A DNA stretch of 61,069 nucleotides from Pseudoxanthomonas sp. (GTDB lineage Bacteria > Pseudomonadota > Gammaproteobacteria > Xanthomonadales > Xanthomonadaceae), in contig JAGHZW010000191.1 in assembly GCA_017745195.1 (NCBI GenBank), positions 1-61,069 on the forward strand, in the 5' to 3' direction. A program made the translations under genes and the position numbers. Positions 23,398 to 31,472 of this stretch are shown here, in pieces. Position 1 is the first letter of the stretch; every line of letters begins with the position of its first letter. Under the pieces are notes generated by a model that saw nothing but the letters and a program-made list of their open reading frames with translations, made no database searches and was not told the DNA's origin.

Positions 23398-23894
23398 GCA
23401 CCCAGACCAGCCCGACGATGGCGCCCGACACCTACGTCGCTGGCAGCCGGCCCAGCTTCCGCGAGCGCGTGCACGCACTGGCCGGCCACACGACGTTCCG
23501 CGAGCCTGCGGGCGGGCGCTCGACCGTCGCGCGCCCCGTGCCCACCGACCACCTCATCGCGGCCGCGCTGGCATACGGGCGCCGAGGCCCGGCAGACATC
23601 GGCCCGGATGTGGCGTTCGACATGGCGACCGGGCGCGACGGGCACCGCCGGCAGGTGCAGCGCTGGCTCGGTGGCGTGCTGGCTGCGGACCGCACGGCCG
23701 CGTGTCGGCGCCTGCGGCCGCTGGCCGCGGTCTACGCCACCTGGGCCTACGGCAGCGCCGTGCTGGGTCTGCCGTTTCCGCCGGCGCCGCGCGGTGTCGC
23801 GGAGAAGGACCACGGGGAGGTGGCGCTATACGCCTGCCTGCTGCTGGATCGCGCGGCCGAGGATGCGCTGGCCCTGGCGTCGAGGAGGGTGTGA
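23394..23894 (+). CDS. Hypothetical phage protein before the late region
   Basis: 166 aa from ATG 23394. Helical C-terminal two thirds: VPTDHLIAAALAYGRRGPAD, RQVQRWLGGVLAADRTAACR, AAVYATWAYGSAVLGLPFPP. Its place between replication and lysis genes is where late antiterminators (Q) sit in lambdoid phages, but no Q signature is seen. Confidence 0.5.
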   Translation: MSTQTSPTMAPDTYVAGSRPSFRERVHALAGHTTFREPAGGRSTVARPVPTDHLIAAALAYGRRGPADIGPDVAFDMATGRDGHRRQVQRWLGGVLAADRTAACRRLRPLAAVYATWAYGSAVLGLPFPPAPRGVAEKDHGEVALYACLLLDRAAEDALALASRRV

Positions 23895-24142
23895 TGGTCG
23901 TGATGACGAAGGATCTGCAGGCGCTCGCTGATCGGTTGCTGCAGGATCAGCCCGCAAAGCCCACATGCCCCCACGGCAAGATCTGCTATGCCACGCCGCA
24001 GGACGCGCACAAGGCGCTGCGCGGACTGGGCACGCACCACCGCAAGCCGCGCGCCTGGAATCATGGCAAGCCGGATGTGTACCAGTGCCGGGTGTGCAAG
24101 CAGTGGCACACGACCTGCACCGGCCGCAGGGACGCCGCGTGA
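23894..24142 (+). CDS. Small zinc-binding phage protein
   Basis: 82 aa, ATG 23894 in a TGATG overlap. CPHGKICYATPQDAHKALRG, then YQCRVCKQWHTTCTGRRD place four Cys and two His in a zinc-finger-like layout. The first half (KTAXCPHGK...AxKAL) resembles small nin-region zinc proteins. Function unknown. Confidence 0.6.
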   Translation: MVVMTKDLQALADRLLQDQPAKPTCPHGKICYATPQDAHKALRGLGTHHRKPRAWNHGKPDVYQCRVCKQWHTTCTGRRDAA

Positions 24143-24312
24143 TGGGCGAGGACTGGCGCGAGTTCCTCGCTGCGCACGGCTGGCGCTGGACCGCAGAGGT
24201 CGACGCCGAGTTCCGCAGGCGGTGGGAGGCCATGCGCGCCGCGGCCAGTCCGGACTGCCGCTGGTTCGACCGGATGCCCGAGCTGCCGCGCATCGTGGCC
24301 CCAAGCCCTTGA
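24142..24312 (+). CDS. Hypothetical 56-aa phage protein
   Basis: MGEDWREFLAAHGWRWTAEV starts in a TGATG overlap; 56 aa, Trp-rich, ends APSP. Its last codons lie inside the dispersed repeat element at 24304. Function unknown. Confidence 0.5.
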   Translation: MGEDWREFLAAHGWRWTAEVDAEFRRRWEAMRAAASPDCRWFDRMPELPRIVAPSP

Positions 24313-24346
24313 CTGGCCGCGCCGACGTGTCACGCTGGCCCAAGAT
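24304..24346 (+). promoter_or_regulatory. Dispersed 43-bp repeat, copy A (promoter-like)
   Basis: These 43 bases match 32561-32603 at 38 of 43 positions although the surrounding genes are unrelated. Conserved parts are AGCCCTTGACTGGCCGC and GTGTCACG..TG.CCCAAGAT (allowing substitutions). TTGACT (24309-24314) would be a -35; the -10 would fall near CACGCT (24331-24336), 16 bp on. In both copies the element begins in the stop of one gene and ends at the next small ORF. Confidence 0.5.
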
Positions 24347-24425
24347 CGACTACCTGCGCCTCGCCCTCACCGGCGAGGCGTTTCCGTTTCTGGCGGGGAG
24401 AGACGCCTGTGACCCTTCCGACTGA
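24327..24425 (+). CDS. Possible 32-aa leader-like ORF
   Basis: GTG 24327 to TGA 24425 reads VSRWPKIDYLRLALTGEAFP then FLAGRDACDPSD. The same GTG and the residues VSR-PK recur in repeat copy B (32584). No clear Shine-Dalgarno. It overlaps the next gene start by 17 bases. It may be only a by-product of the repeat. Confidence 0.2.
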   Translation: MSRWPKIDYLRLALTGEAFPFLAGRDACDPSD

Positions 24426-24864
24426 CCGGGCCGCCCGCAAGGCGATCCCGATGTACTCCGGCGTGCTCGCATACTTCCCGGCAGCGCTGGCCCAGGTGGC
24501 TATCCGCAGCCGCGAGGGGAACGAAGAACACAACCCGGGCGAGCCGCTGCACTGGGCGCGCGGCAAGTCCAACGACCACCTCGACTGCCTGGCGCGGCAC
24601 TTGGTCGAAGGCGACCTCGTCGGCGTGGCGTGGCGCGCACTGGCTGCGCTGCAGCTGGAGTGCGAGGCCAATGGGGCGCCGCTTGCGCCGGGAGCGCGGA
24701 ACGATCCGAGTGGCCGCGGCAGGCAGGTGCTGCCGATCGTCGATGGCGCTGTCGTTGGCCTGACGGCGGCGCAGGCCGGCTACTCGTGGGGCGGGCAGGC
24801 GGGGCATCCGGTGGGTCCAGTGCCGGCGGCCCTCAACCTCCCCAGCGCCGAGGACGGGTCGTGA
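24409..24864 (+). CDS. dATP/dGTP diphosphohydrolase-like (DUF5664) protein
   Basis: 151 aa from GTG 24409 with GGGGAGAG upstream. RKAIPMYSGVLAYFPAALAQ, GNEEHNPGEPLHWARGKSND and HLDCLARHLVEGD ... VAWRALAALQLECE match the phage DUF5664 / dATP-dGTP diphosphohydrolase N-terminal family, an all-alpha MazG-like fold. The C-terminal 50 residues are Gly/Pro-rich. It could cleanse or bias the dNTP pool during replication. No purZ or phage DNA polymerase is present. Confidence 0.65.
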   Translation: MTLPTDRAARKAIPMYSGVLAYFPAALAQVAIRSREGNEEHNPGEPLHWARGKSNDHLDCLARHLVEGDLVGVAWRALAALQLECEANGAPLAPGARNDPSGRGRQVLPIVDGAVVGLTAAQAGYSWGGQAGHPVGPVPAALNLPSAEDGS

Positions 24865-25991
24865 TCTGTTCGCGCTGCGGCAAGGATGGCGCGATCAAGA
24901 ACGGCAGCGGCCGCACGTACCACGCGGCTTGCGGGAAGTACGGCGTTATCAGCCCGCAGGACGAACCCGACCCGATCTTGGCCGCGCGCCGGGGCTGGTC
25001 GCCAGAGCACCAGATGGTTCACCCGACGGCCCCGGGCTTCATCGCCAAGGGCACCTCGACGCTCTACCGCGAGGACGGCAGCGTCGCCGCGCAGTGGGTC
25101 AAGACCACGGCGGATCAGGAGGCCCAGCTTGCGGCTCTTGAGGCCGCAGTGGTGGCGATGGGGGAGAAGATCCCCCGCGACAAGCCCAGGCCGGCACCGA
25201 CCCGAACGGTCGCCGACCTGTGCAACGTGTACGTGCTGACTGACTACCACCTGGGCATGCTGGCCTGGCACGAGGAGACGGGCGCCGACTGGGACACAGA
25301 GATCGCCGAGGCGATGCTGGTGGACTGGTTCGCGGCAGCGATCGCGCAGGCGCCGGCGGCCGAGTCCGCGGTGTTCGCGCAACTGGGTGACTTCCTGCAC
25401 TGGGATGGCATGGACGCGGTAACCCCGGCGTCCAAGCACCTGCTGGACGCGGACACCCGGTTCCAGAAGCTGGTCCGCGTGGCAATACGGGCAGTACGCC
25501 GAGTGATCGGCATGCTCCTGATCAAGCACCAGCGAGTGCATGTACTGATGGCCGAGGGTAACCACGACCCGGCCAGCTCGATTTGGTTGCGCGAGTGGCT
25601 GGCATCGAGCTTCGAGCTGGAACCGCGGGTGACCGTGGACACCAGTCCGGACCCGTACTATTGCGTCGAGCACGGCAAGACGGCGTTGTTCTTCCACCAC
25701 GGGCACAAGCGCCGGCCGAAGGACATCGACACGGTGTTCGCCGCCAAGTTCCGCGAGGTGTTCGGTAGGACAGAGCACGCCTACGCGCACATGGGGCACC
25801 TGCACCATATCGACGTGAAAGAGACCAACCTGATGGTGGTCGAGCAGCACCGCACTCTGGCTGCGCCAGACGCCTACGCCTCGCGCGGCGGTTGGATGAG
25901 CGGGCGCGATGCAGTCGTGGTGACGTACTCGAAACGGCACGGCGAGGTCAGTCGGTGCCGGATCAGCAGCAAGATGTTGGAGGCCGCATGA
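24861..25991 (+). CDS. Metallophosphoesterase (calcineurin-like) phage protein
   Basis: 376 aa from GTG 24861, in a GTGA overlap. An N-terminal zinc finger (ICSRCGKDG ... HAACGKYG). The catalytic domain has the metal motifs in order: TDYHLGML (D-x-H), LGDFLHWDG (GD), AEGNHDPASS (GNHD), FFHHGH and AHMGHLHHIDV (GHxH). The family hydrolyses phosphodiesters; related phage proteins sit near terminases and may be nucleases. Its substrate cannot be read from sequence. Confidence 0.85.
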   Translation: MICSRCGKDGAIKNGSGRTYHAACGKYGVISPQDEPDPILAARRGWSPEHQMVHPTAPGFIAKGTSTLYREDGSVAAQWVKTTADQEAQLAALEAAVVAMGEKIPRDKPRPAPTRTVADLCNVYVLTDYHLGMLAWHEETGADWDTEIAEAMLVDWFAAAIAQAPAAESAVFAQLGDFLHWDGMDAVTPASKHLLDADTRFQKLVRVAIRAVRRVIGMLLIKHQRVHVLMAEGNHDPASSIWLREWLASSFELEPRVTVDTSPDPYYCVEHGKTALFFHHGHKRRPKDIDTVFAAKFREVFGRTEHAYAHMGHLHHIDVKETNLMVVEQHRTLAAPDAYASRGGWMSGRDAVVVTYSKRHGEVSRCRISSKMLEAA

Positions 25992-26539
25992 CGCGCCGCG
26001 GCGACAAGACTTGCGCCGAGCGAGATGCAGCGAAGCAGGCGGGGGAGGCCAGGTATTCAACGGGGCGCCCCTGCATTCGCGGGCACATCGCTGAACGTTA
26101 CACGGCTGGCGGTGCATGCGTGGAGTGCACGCGAGAGACGAACCAAGACCTTCACCGCTCGCGGTCCGATGAGCGCAAGAGATACATGCGCACTCGGGGT
26201 CGGGTTGCGAGAACAGGCAAGGACACTTGGGCCGCTGAGGTCATACGCGCTGCTCGCGGCCGAGCAAAGCGGATAGGCGTCGAGTTCGACCTTCGCCCGG
26301 AAGACCTGACGCTTCCTGATGTTTGTCCAGCTCTCGGCGTTCAGTTGATCTACGATCGGATGGAGCCGAAATCGCACCGTCCGAGCCTGGATCGGACCGA
26401 CAATCGCAAGGGTTACGTTCGGGGCAATGTACGAGTGATCAGCTTCCGAGCGAACCAGATCAAGAACGATGCTTCCGCAGACGAACTTCGCGCGCTGGCC
26501 GAGTACGTGCATGCGACGATGTTCGAGGAGGCGGCGTAG
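25988..26539 (+). CDS. HNH/Endonuclease VII-like nuclease
   Basis: 183 aa. An N-terminal zinc motif (CIRGHIAERYTAGGACVECT). The C-terminal VCPALGVQLIYD ... PSLDRTDNRKGYVRGNVRVI then SFRANQIKNDAS is the SLDRxDxxKGYxxxNVxxIS signature of HNH/His-Me endonucleases. Base composition drops noticeably across 26100-26480, suggesting recent import. It may be a homing endonuclease or assist packaging. It starts in an ATGA overlap. Confidence 0.82.
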   Translation: MTRRGDKTCAERDAAKQAGEARYSTGRPCIRGHIAERYTAGGACVECTRETNQDLHRSRSDERKRYMRTRGRVARTGKDTWAAEVIRAARGRAKRIGVEFDLRPEDLTLPDVCPALGVQLIYDRMEPKSHRPSLDRTDNRKGYVRGNVRVISFRANQIKNDASADELRALAEYVHATMFEEAA

Positions 26540-26541
26540 TT

Positions 26542-26757
26542 GTGCCGCGCCCGGTCCAAGACGTCGTCGAGATCCTCGAGGGCGCGCTGTATCAGGCACG
26601 CCTCGGCAACCTGACCGACGTGTTCGTGCTGGCGCGCGATACCGCCGGCGAGTGGGACAGCGACTACTACGCCGGCGACGTGCCGGACATGCTGTACGAA
26701 CTGGGCAGCGAGATCATCCGTGCCCGCTGTGAGCCGCGCGAACCGCGCGAGCAGTAA
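26542..26757 (+). CDS. Hypothetical acidic protein
   Basis: 71 aa from GTG 26542. VPRPVQDVVEILEGALYQAR then VFVLARDTAGEWDSDYYAGD and MLYELGSEIIRARC. A short acidic alpha/beta protein of unknown function, two bases after the HNH gene. The 100 bases after it (26758-26857) show nothing clear. Confidence 0.5.
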   Translation: MPRPVQDVVEILEGALYQARLGNLTDVFVLARDTAGEWDSDYYAGDVPDMLYELGSEIIRARCEPREPREQ

Positions 26758-26857
26758 CCCTTTCCATGCCCCGCCCCGGAGTCCTCCCCTCCGGCGTTGC
26801 GCTGCGCGAGCGGCCGCGGGGCGCCTATTCGATGTTCGCGAATACAGGGGCAACCGA

Positions 26858-27106
26858 GTGAAAGACCAGGCCATCGAGGCAACCATCGCGGCTGCCGCGC
26901 AGAAAGCCACCATCGGCGGCGGCGGCGTTGCCCTCTACGGCGGGCTGACCGCGAACGAGCTGGCGGCCTTCGTCGGTGCCGCGGTCGCGGTGCTCGGCCT
27001 GCTCGTGCAGATCTACTTCAAGCGCAAGGACGACAAGCGCAAGGACGAGCTGCAGCGCTGGCGCCTGTCGGGTGCGCGCTTCCCGGACGATGAGGACGAG
27101 TCGTGA
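26858..27106 (+). CDS. Holin
   Basis: 82 aa from GTG 26858. One or two membrane helices (GGGGVALYGGLTANELAAFV and AVAVLGLLVQIYF) are followed by a basic, charged C-terminus (KRKDDKRKDELQRWR). This matches small phage holins of the class II kind that sit directly before an endolysin. The stop overlaps the endolysin GTG. It forms the inner-membrane lesion, or pinhole, that sets lysis time. Confidence 0.8.
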   Translation: MKDQAIEATIAAAAQKATIGGGGVALYGGLTANELAAFVGAAVAVLGLLVQIYFKRKDDKRKDELQRWRLSGARFPDDEDES

Positions 27107-27567
27107 AAGCCCGGCTCGCCGCCGCGGCTGCCGTGAGCGTGCTGGCTGCGGCCGGCGTGCTCGTCTCCAAGTGGGAGGGCAAGCACAACGCCGCCTACCT
27201 GGACCCCATCGGCATTCCGACCGTGTGCTACGGGCACACCGGACCCGAGGTGAAGCTGGGCCAGAGCTACACAGACGCGCAGTGCATGGCGCTGCTGGAG
27301 GCCGATCTGCTGGAAGCGCAGCAGGTGGTCGACCAGTGCATCCCCGAGACTCGCGAGCCGCACCAGACCGCCGCCCTGATCAGCGCCACGTTCAACGTTG
27401 GGCCGCGCGTCGTGTGCGGATCGACGTTGCAGCGTCTGGCCAAGGCTGGCGACTGGGCCGGAGCCTGCGCCGAGCTGGACCGCTGGAAGTACGCCGGTGG
27501 GCGCGTGTATCGGGGGCTGGTGTTGCGGCGCGCCGATGAGCGCGCGCTGTGCGAGGGGCGGCTGTGA
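27103..27567 (+). CDS. GH24 lysozyme (endolysin), signal-arrest-release type
   Basis: 154 aa from GTG 27103. The catalytic triad fits T4/P22 lysozyme spacing: Glu25 in KWEGKH, Asp34 in AYLDPIG and Thr40 in GIPTVCYGHT (9 and 6 residues apart). An N-terminal weakly hydrophobic Ala/Val helix (about 5-22) suggests a SAR domain: export without cleavage, then release from the membrane. Cys42 and later cysteines may control activity. It follows the holin in a GTGA overlap. Confidence 0.92.
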   Translation: MKARLAAAAAVSVLAAAGVLVSKWEGKHNAAYLDPIGIPTVCYGHTGPEVKLGQSYTDAQCMALLEADLLEAQQVVDQCIPETREPHQTAALISATFNVGPRVVCGSTLQRLAKAGDWAGACAELDRWKYAGGRVYRGLVLRRADERALCEGRL

Positions 27568-27746
27568 CCGACACCCGCTACGCCTCGAGAAAGTTCCTGC
27601 TCGCCGTCGCCGCCTTTCTCGCCGGCGTCGTGTTCTTCGCGCTCGGCAAGCTGACAGCGGCCGAGTGGGCTGACTTCACCCGCTGGGTGCTGGCGCTGTA
27701 CCTGGCCGGCAACGTCGGCGACAGCTTCGTGAGCGCGCCGAAATGA
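27564..27746 (+). CDS. Second small lysis-cassette membrane protein
   Basis: 60 aa from GTG 27564 (GTGA overlap). Two helices: FLLAVAAFLAGVVFFALG and RWVLALYLAGNVGDSFV. Its place between endolysin and Rz suggests a second holin or antiholin; two-holin cassettes are common, but the role is inferred. Confidence 0.6.
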   Translation: MTDTRYASRKFLLAVAAFLAGVVFFALGKLTAAEWADFTRWVLALYLAGNVGDSFVSAPK

Positions 27747-28186
27747 TCGCCTTCGCCGAAGCCCGCGCGCAGGCCTGGCGCATTGCCACCGCGCTGTGCG
27801 CCGTGCTGGCGGTCGCGGCTGTCATCGCGGCGCTGTGGTTTCGTGGGTCTGCCGCTGACGCTCTGCGCGATCGCGACAGCGCCGCGGCCGATCGAGATGC
27901 GGCGCGTGCGCAGGTCGATGCGCTGACCAAAGCGCGCGCACGGGACGACACCGCGGCCACGGCCGCCGAGACCGCCCGCGCCACCGTCGACCAACACACC
28001 GCCACTTCCAACGACCGAAAGGCCGCGATCGAGGTCCGCTACCGTGACCGCATTGTCCAGATTCCTGCTGATTGCCCCGCTCCTGACGCTGACCTCGTGC
28101 GCGAGCAGTCTGCCCAAGCCGAGCGCCTATCTGCCGCCGAGGATCGACTGCGCCGAGTACGACCCGCCGCGCAAGCCGGTCCCTGA
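27743..28186 (+). CDS. i-spanin (Rz)
   Basis: 147 aa. An N-terminal membrane anchor (ATALCAVLAVAAVIAALWF) is followed by a long Ala/Asp/Arg coiled coil (ADALRDRDSAAADRDAARAQ) and a periplasmic end. This is the standard Rz plan; it spans the periplasm with Rz1 and fuses the membranes at lysis. ATGA overlap with the gene before. The Rz1 gene is nested in another frame at its 3' end. Confidence 0.85.
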   Translation: MIAFAEARAQAWRIATALCAVLAVAAVIAALWFRGSAADALRDRDSAAADRDAARAQVDALTKARARDDTAATAAETARATVDQHTATSNDRKAAIEVRYRDRIVQIPADCPAPDADLVREQSAQAERLSAAEDRLRRVRPAAQAGP

Positions 28187-28331
28187 AATGCCGCAGCCCT
28201 ACGACAAGTCGCTGATCGCCTGGCAGCTGTACGCCTACGCGCTGGGCGACTACGCCGAAAGCCTGCTGGAGCAGCGCATCGCCACGGCCGGCTGTATGGC
28301 CGAGAACCGCAAGAGCGGAAACATCCGATAG
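28044..28331 (+). CDS. o-spanin lipoprotein (Rz1), overlapping Rz
   Basis: 95 aa from GTG 28044. A lipoprotein signal VTALSRFLLIAPLLTLTSC with lipobox LTSC (Cys19), then a short Pro-rich outer-membrane-tethered segment (YLPPRIDCAEYDPPRKPVPE). It is read in a different frame over the last 143 bases of Rz and extends beyond it, the classic overlapped Rz/Rz1 arrangement. Confidence 0.85.
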   Translation: MTALSRFLLIAPLLTLTSCASSLPKPSAYLPPRIDCAEYDPPRKPVPEMPQPYDKSLIAWQLYAYALGDYAESLLEQRIATAGCMAENRKSGNIR

Positions 28332-28379
28332 GCCCGAGGGGCCGCAACTACAGGAGACAGCCGGCAAGGCTGACTGTCC

Positions 28380-28706
28380 ATGACCGAGAAGACCGAGAAG
28401 AAGCGCCCGACCAGCAAGAACCAGCACACCTGGCAGAAGGGCAAGTCCGGCAACCCGGGCGGCCGTTCGCCGCGGGTGGGGCCGAATGGGGAGACGGCCG
28501 CCGAGCTGGCGCGCATGCACACCGCCGAGGCCATCGCCACGCTCAAGGATGGCATGAGCGCCCCTGACTGGTACGTGCGCGTGCAGTGCGCCAACTCGCT
28601 GCTGCAGCGCGGGTGGGGCACGCCGAAGGCCCCGGAAGATGAGGGCAGCGACAAGCCCGACCTCGCGCAGGTGCTGGCCCAGCTGATCGAGAAGCTGCCG
28701 GGGTGA
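28380..28706 (+). CDS. Terminase small subunit-like DUF5681 protein
   Basis: 108 aa. QHTWQKGKSGNPGGRSP is the DUF5681 KGxSGNPxGR motif found N-terminal in many phage small terminases. The rest is helical (ETAAELARMHTAEAIATLKD). Its stop overlaps the TerL start. DNA recognition for packaging is inferred from position. The ATG lacks a clear Shine-Dalgarno. Confidence 0.75.
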   Translation: MTEKTEKKRPTSKNQHTWQKGKSGNPGGRSPRVGPNGETAAELARMHTAEAIATLKDGMSAPDWYVRVQCANSLLQRGWGTPKAPEDEGSDKPDLAQVLAQLIEKLPG

Positions 28707-30031
28707 CAACCGGCAATCTGCTGCTCGACCGGCAGCTGGCGCGCTGGTACCCGCTGACCGACCATGCGGTGCAACTGGCGCTCGTCGACGCGGTACCGTC
28801 CGGCGTGCGCTTCCCGCTGGTGCCAGCCGGGCGTCGCAGCGGCAAGACCGAGCGGTTCAAGCGCTTCCTGACCAAGCAGGCCACGGCCACGCCTGGGCAC
28901 TACTTCGCGGCCGCGCCCACGCACGACCAGGCCAAGAAGATCTTCTGGGACGACCTCAAGGCCTTCACGCTGTCGGCGCTGCACGCCAAGCGGCCGTCCG
29001 AGTCGGACCGGATCATCTTCCTGCCCAACGGCAGCGAGATCCACGTCATCGGTTTGGACAAGCCGCAGCGCATCGAGGGCATCCCGTGGAAGGGCGGAGG
29101 CATCGACGAGTTCGCCGACGTCAAGTCGAACGCCTGGGAAGCCAACATCTTCCCGGCGCTCAACACGGTCAACCCGCTGGACCCGGACTATCGGGCGTGG
29201 TGCTGGCTGCTCGGCGTGCCGGACGGCCTGAACCACTACTACGACCTGTGCCAGGCGGCCGAGACTGGCGCCGACCCGAACTTCAAGGTCTTCCACTGGA
29301 AGTCGGCAGAGATCCTGCCGCCGGACGTGATGGAAGCCACGAAGCGGGCCATGTCGGCCAAGCAGTTCCGGCAGGAGTTCGAAGCCAGCTTCGAGACGGC
29401 AAGCGGGCGCATCTACGAGGACTACGGCAAGCACAACTGGACGTCGGCCACGATCGAGCCGCACGAGCAGCTGCTGTGGATGCACGACCAGAACTTCACG
29501 CCGCTGTCTTCGGCCATCGGCGTTCGGCGCGGCGCTTCGAACAATGACCTGTTCCTGCTCGATGAGATCGTGCTGACCAGCGCGGTATCCAAGCAGTCGG
29601 CGGTCGAGTTCGTGGAGCGGTTCAAGGACCACAAGAACAAGCACGTCCTGATCTACGGGGACCCCGCCGGCAGGGCAGGCGAGAAGCACGGCCATGCGTC
29701 GGATTACACCGACATCGAGGGCGTGCTGCGCGAGAACGGCTGGCAGTTCACGCGGCGGGTAAAGCCCGCGGCCCCAGCGATCAAGGATCGGCAGAACGCG
29801 GTGCGCGCCAAGGTGCTGACGGCATCGGGCGACGTGTCGCTGTTCGTCAATCCGCAGACCGCGCCGTGGTGCCACAAGGGCCTGAGCACGGTTCAGGTCA
29901 AGGAAGGCTCGACCTTCCAGGAAGACCAGAACAACCAGTACCAGCACATCACCACCGCAATTGGCTATTGCGTCGACCGAGAGTGGCCGGTTATCCGCCG
30001 GATCGCTGAGGTCGCCCCACTGAGGCTCTGA
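28703..30031 (+). CDS. Terminase large subunit
   Basis: 442 aa from GTG 28703 (GTGA overlap). The ATPase has a Walker A-like LVPAGRRSGKTERF near residue 35, an adenine-binding region, and Walker B GGGIDEFAD. The nuclease half contains IYGDPAG and a D-rich segment near DYTDIEGVLRENG. This is the motor that packages DNA into proheads. Length is normal for this group. Confidence 0.92.
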   Translation: MTTGNLLLDRQLARWYPLTDHAVQLALVDAVPSGVRFPLVPAGRRSGKTERFKRFLTKQATATPGHYFAAAPTHDQAKKIFWDDLKAFTLSALHAKRPSESDRIIFLPNGSEIHVIGLDKPQRIEGIPWKGGGIDEFADVKSNAWEANIFPALNTVNPLDPDYRAWCWLLGVPDGLNHYYDLCQAAETGADPNFKVFHWKSAEILPPDVMEATKRAMSAKQFRQEFEASFETASGRIYEDYGKHNWTSATIEPHEQLLWMHDQNFTPLSSAIGVRRGASNNDLFLLDEIVLTSAVSKQSAVEFVERFKDHKNKHVLIYGDPAGRAGEKHGHASDYTDIEGVLRENGWQFTRRVKPAAPAIKDRQNAVRAKVLTASGDVSLFVNPQTAPWCHKGLSTVQVKEGSTFQEDQNNQYQHITTAIGYCVDREWPVIRRIAEVAPLRL

Positions 30032-30032
30032 A

Positions 30033-31472
30033 ATGGCGCTTGCCGTCAACTCCCCCAACGACGAGATCAGCGCGCTGCGCCAGCAGTGGATGCCGCTGCA
30101 GGCGCTGGACGGCGGTACGCCGGCGATGCGCAAGGCCACCACCGCGCTACTGCCGCGTTGGCCGGGCGAGGAGTCCGACGCCTACAACGCGCGCGTGGGC
30201 GTCGCCACCCTGTTCCCGGCATGGCGGCGCACGGTCAACGTGATGTCGGGCAAGCCTTTCAGCCAGGCGCTGCAGCTGACCGAGATGGATCCGCGCATTG
30301 AGGCGTGGGCGCAGAACGTCGACCTGCAGGGCGTGAGCCTGCACAGCTTCTCCGCCGAGATGTTCCGGGAGGTGGTCGGTTACGGCTTGGCCGGCATCCT
30401 CGTGGACAGCCCGAAGGCTAGCGCCAGCGGCCGGCAGACGGTGGCGCAGGCCGAGGCCGAGGGGCGGCGCCCGTACTGGGTGCGCGTGCGCCACGATCAG
30501 ATTCTCGGCTGGAAGGCGGCGCTGCAGGGCGGCGCCATGCGCCTGACCCAGCTGCGCTTGCTCGAATGCCACGAGGAGGACGACGGCCCGTACGGGGTCA
30601 AGGTGGTGCCGCAGGTGCGCGTGCTGGTGCCGGGCGGCTGGTCGATCTACCGGCAGGCGGAAAGCAGCTCGAACGCTGGCAAGCGCGGCGATTGGGTGCT
30701 GGTTGAGTCCGGAACGACCTCGCTGTCCGACATTCCGTTCGTGCCGCTGTATGGCGTGCGCAAGGCCTTCATGGTCGGCGAGCCGCCACTGCTGGACCTG
30801 GGCTACCTCAACATCAAGCACTGGCAGTCGCAGAGCGACCAGGACACGATCCTCCACGTGGCGCGGGTGCCGATCCTGGCGATGTATGGCGTGGACGCGG
30901 ACACGCAGCTTGTGGTTGGCGCGTCCACGGCGGTGCGCTTCACCGAGCCGAAGACGGCGGCCGGCCTGGAATTCGTCGAGCACACTGGCGCGGCGATCAA
31001 TGCCGGCGCCGAATCACTCAAGGACCTCGAGCAGCAGATGATCCAGTCTGGCGCCGAGCTGCTGGTCAAGCAGCCGGGCGACCGCAGCGCCACCGAGTCG
31101 GCCAATGACGCCGAGGCCAACAAGTCCGACCTGCAGCGCATGGCGGAGAACTTCGAGGATGCGCTGGACCAGGCGCTGGTCTTCACCGCGCAGTTCGCCG
31201 GCATCGACGTCGCGCGCGCCGGCAGCGTCACCCTGTACAGCGGCTACGGCGAGGCCACGCTGGGCGATGCCAGCGCCACGCTGGTCAAGGACCTGATGCT
31301 GGCCGGCGTCATCTCCCGCGAGACCGGCATTGCCGAGCTCAAGCGCCGCGGCGAGCTGGCACAGGAAGTCGACCCGGCCGTCGAGGCGGCCCGGATCGCC
31401 GAGGAGGGGCCGCTGCCGGGGGCGATGAGTGATGGTGGCGCCGACCCGAACGCCGACCCGCTGGCTGCCTGA
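30033..31472 (+). CDS. Portal protein (DUF4055)
   Basis: 479 aa. WPGEESDAYNARVGVATLFP, WRRTVNVMSGKPFSQALQLT and REVVGYGLAGILVDSP match DUF4055, the portal family in many siphoviruses with this gene order. The C-terminal SGAELLVKQPGDRSATESAN and LVFTAQFAGIDVAR are typical. It forms the dodecameric vertex for DNA entry. It starts one base after terL and shares its last base with the next start. Confidence 0.88.
   Translation: MALAVNSPNDEISALRQQWMPLQALDGGTPAMRKATTALLPRWPGEESDAYNARVGVATLFPAWRRTVNVMSGKPFSQALQLTEMDPRIEAWAQNVDLQGVSLHSFSAEMFREVVGYGLAGILVDSPKASASGRQTVAQAEAEGRRPYWVRVRHDQILGWKAALQGGAMRLTQLRLLECHEEDDGPYGVKVVPQVRVLVPGGWSIYRQAESSSNAGKRGDWVLVESGTTSLSDIPFVPLYGVRKAFMVGEPPLLDLGYLNIKHWQSQSDQDTILHVARVPILAMYGVDADTQLVVGASTAVRFTEPKTAAGLEFVEHTGAAINAGAESLKDLEQQMIQSGAELLVKQPGDRSATESANDAEANKSDLQRMAENFEDALDQALVFTAQFAGIDVARAGSVTLYSGYGEATLGDASATLVKDLMLAGVISRETGIAELKRRGELAQEVDPAVEAARIAEEGPLPGAMSDGGADPNADPLAA

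Noticed and set aside
24409-24864. Evidence for a 2-aminoadenine (Z) genome
   Set aside because: The DUF5664-type protein alone is not enough; no PurZ-like adenylosuccinate synthetase or DpoZ polymerase is in the prophage.
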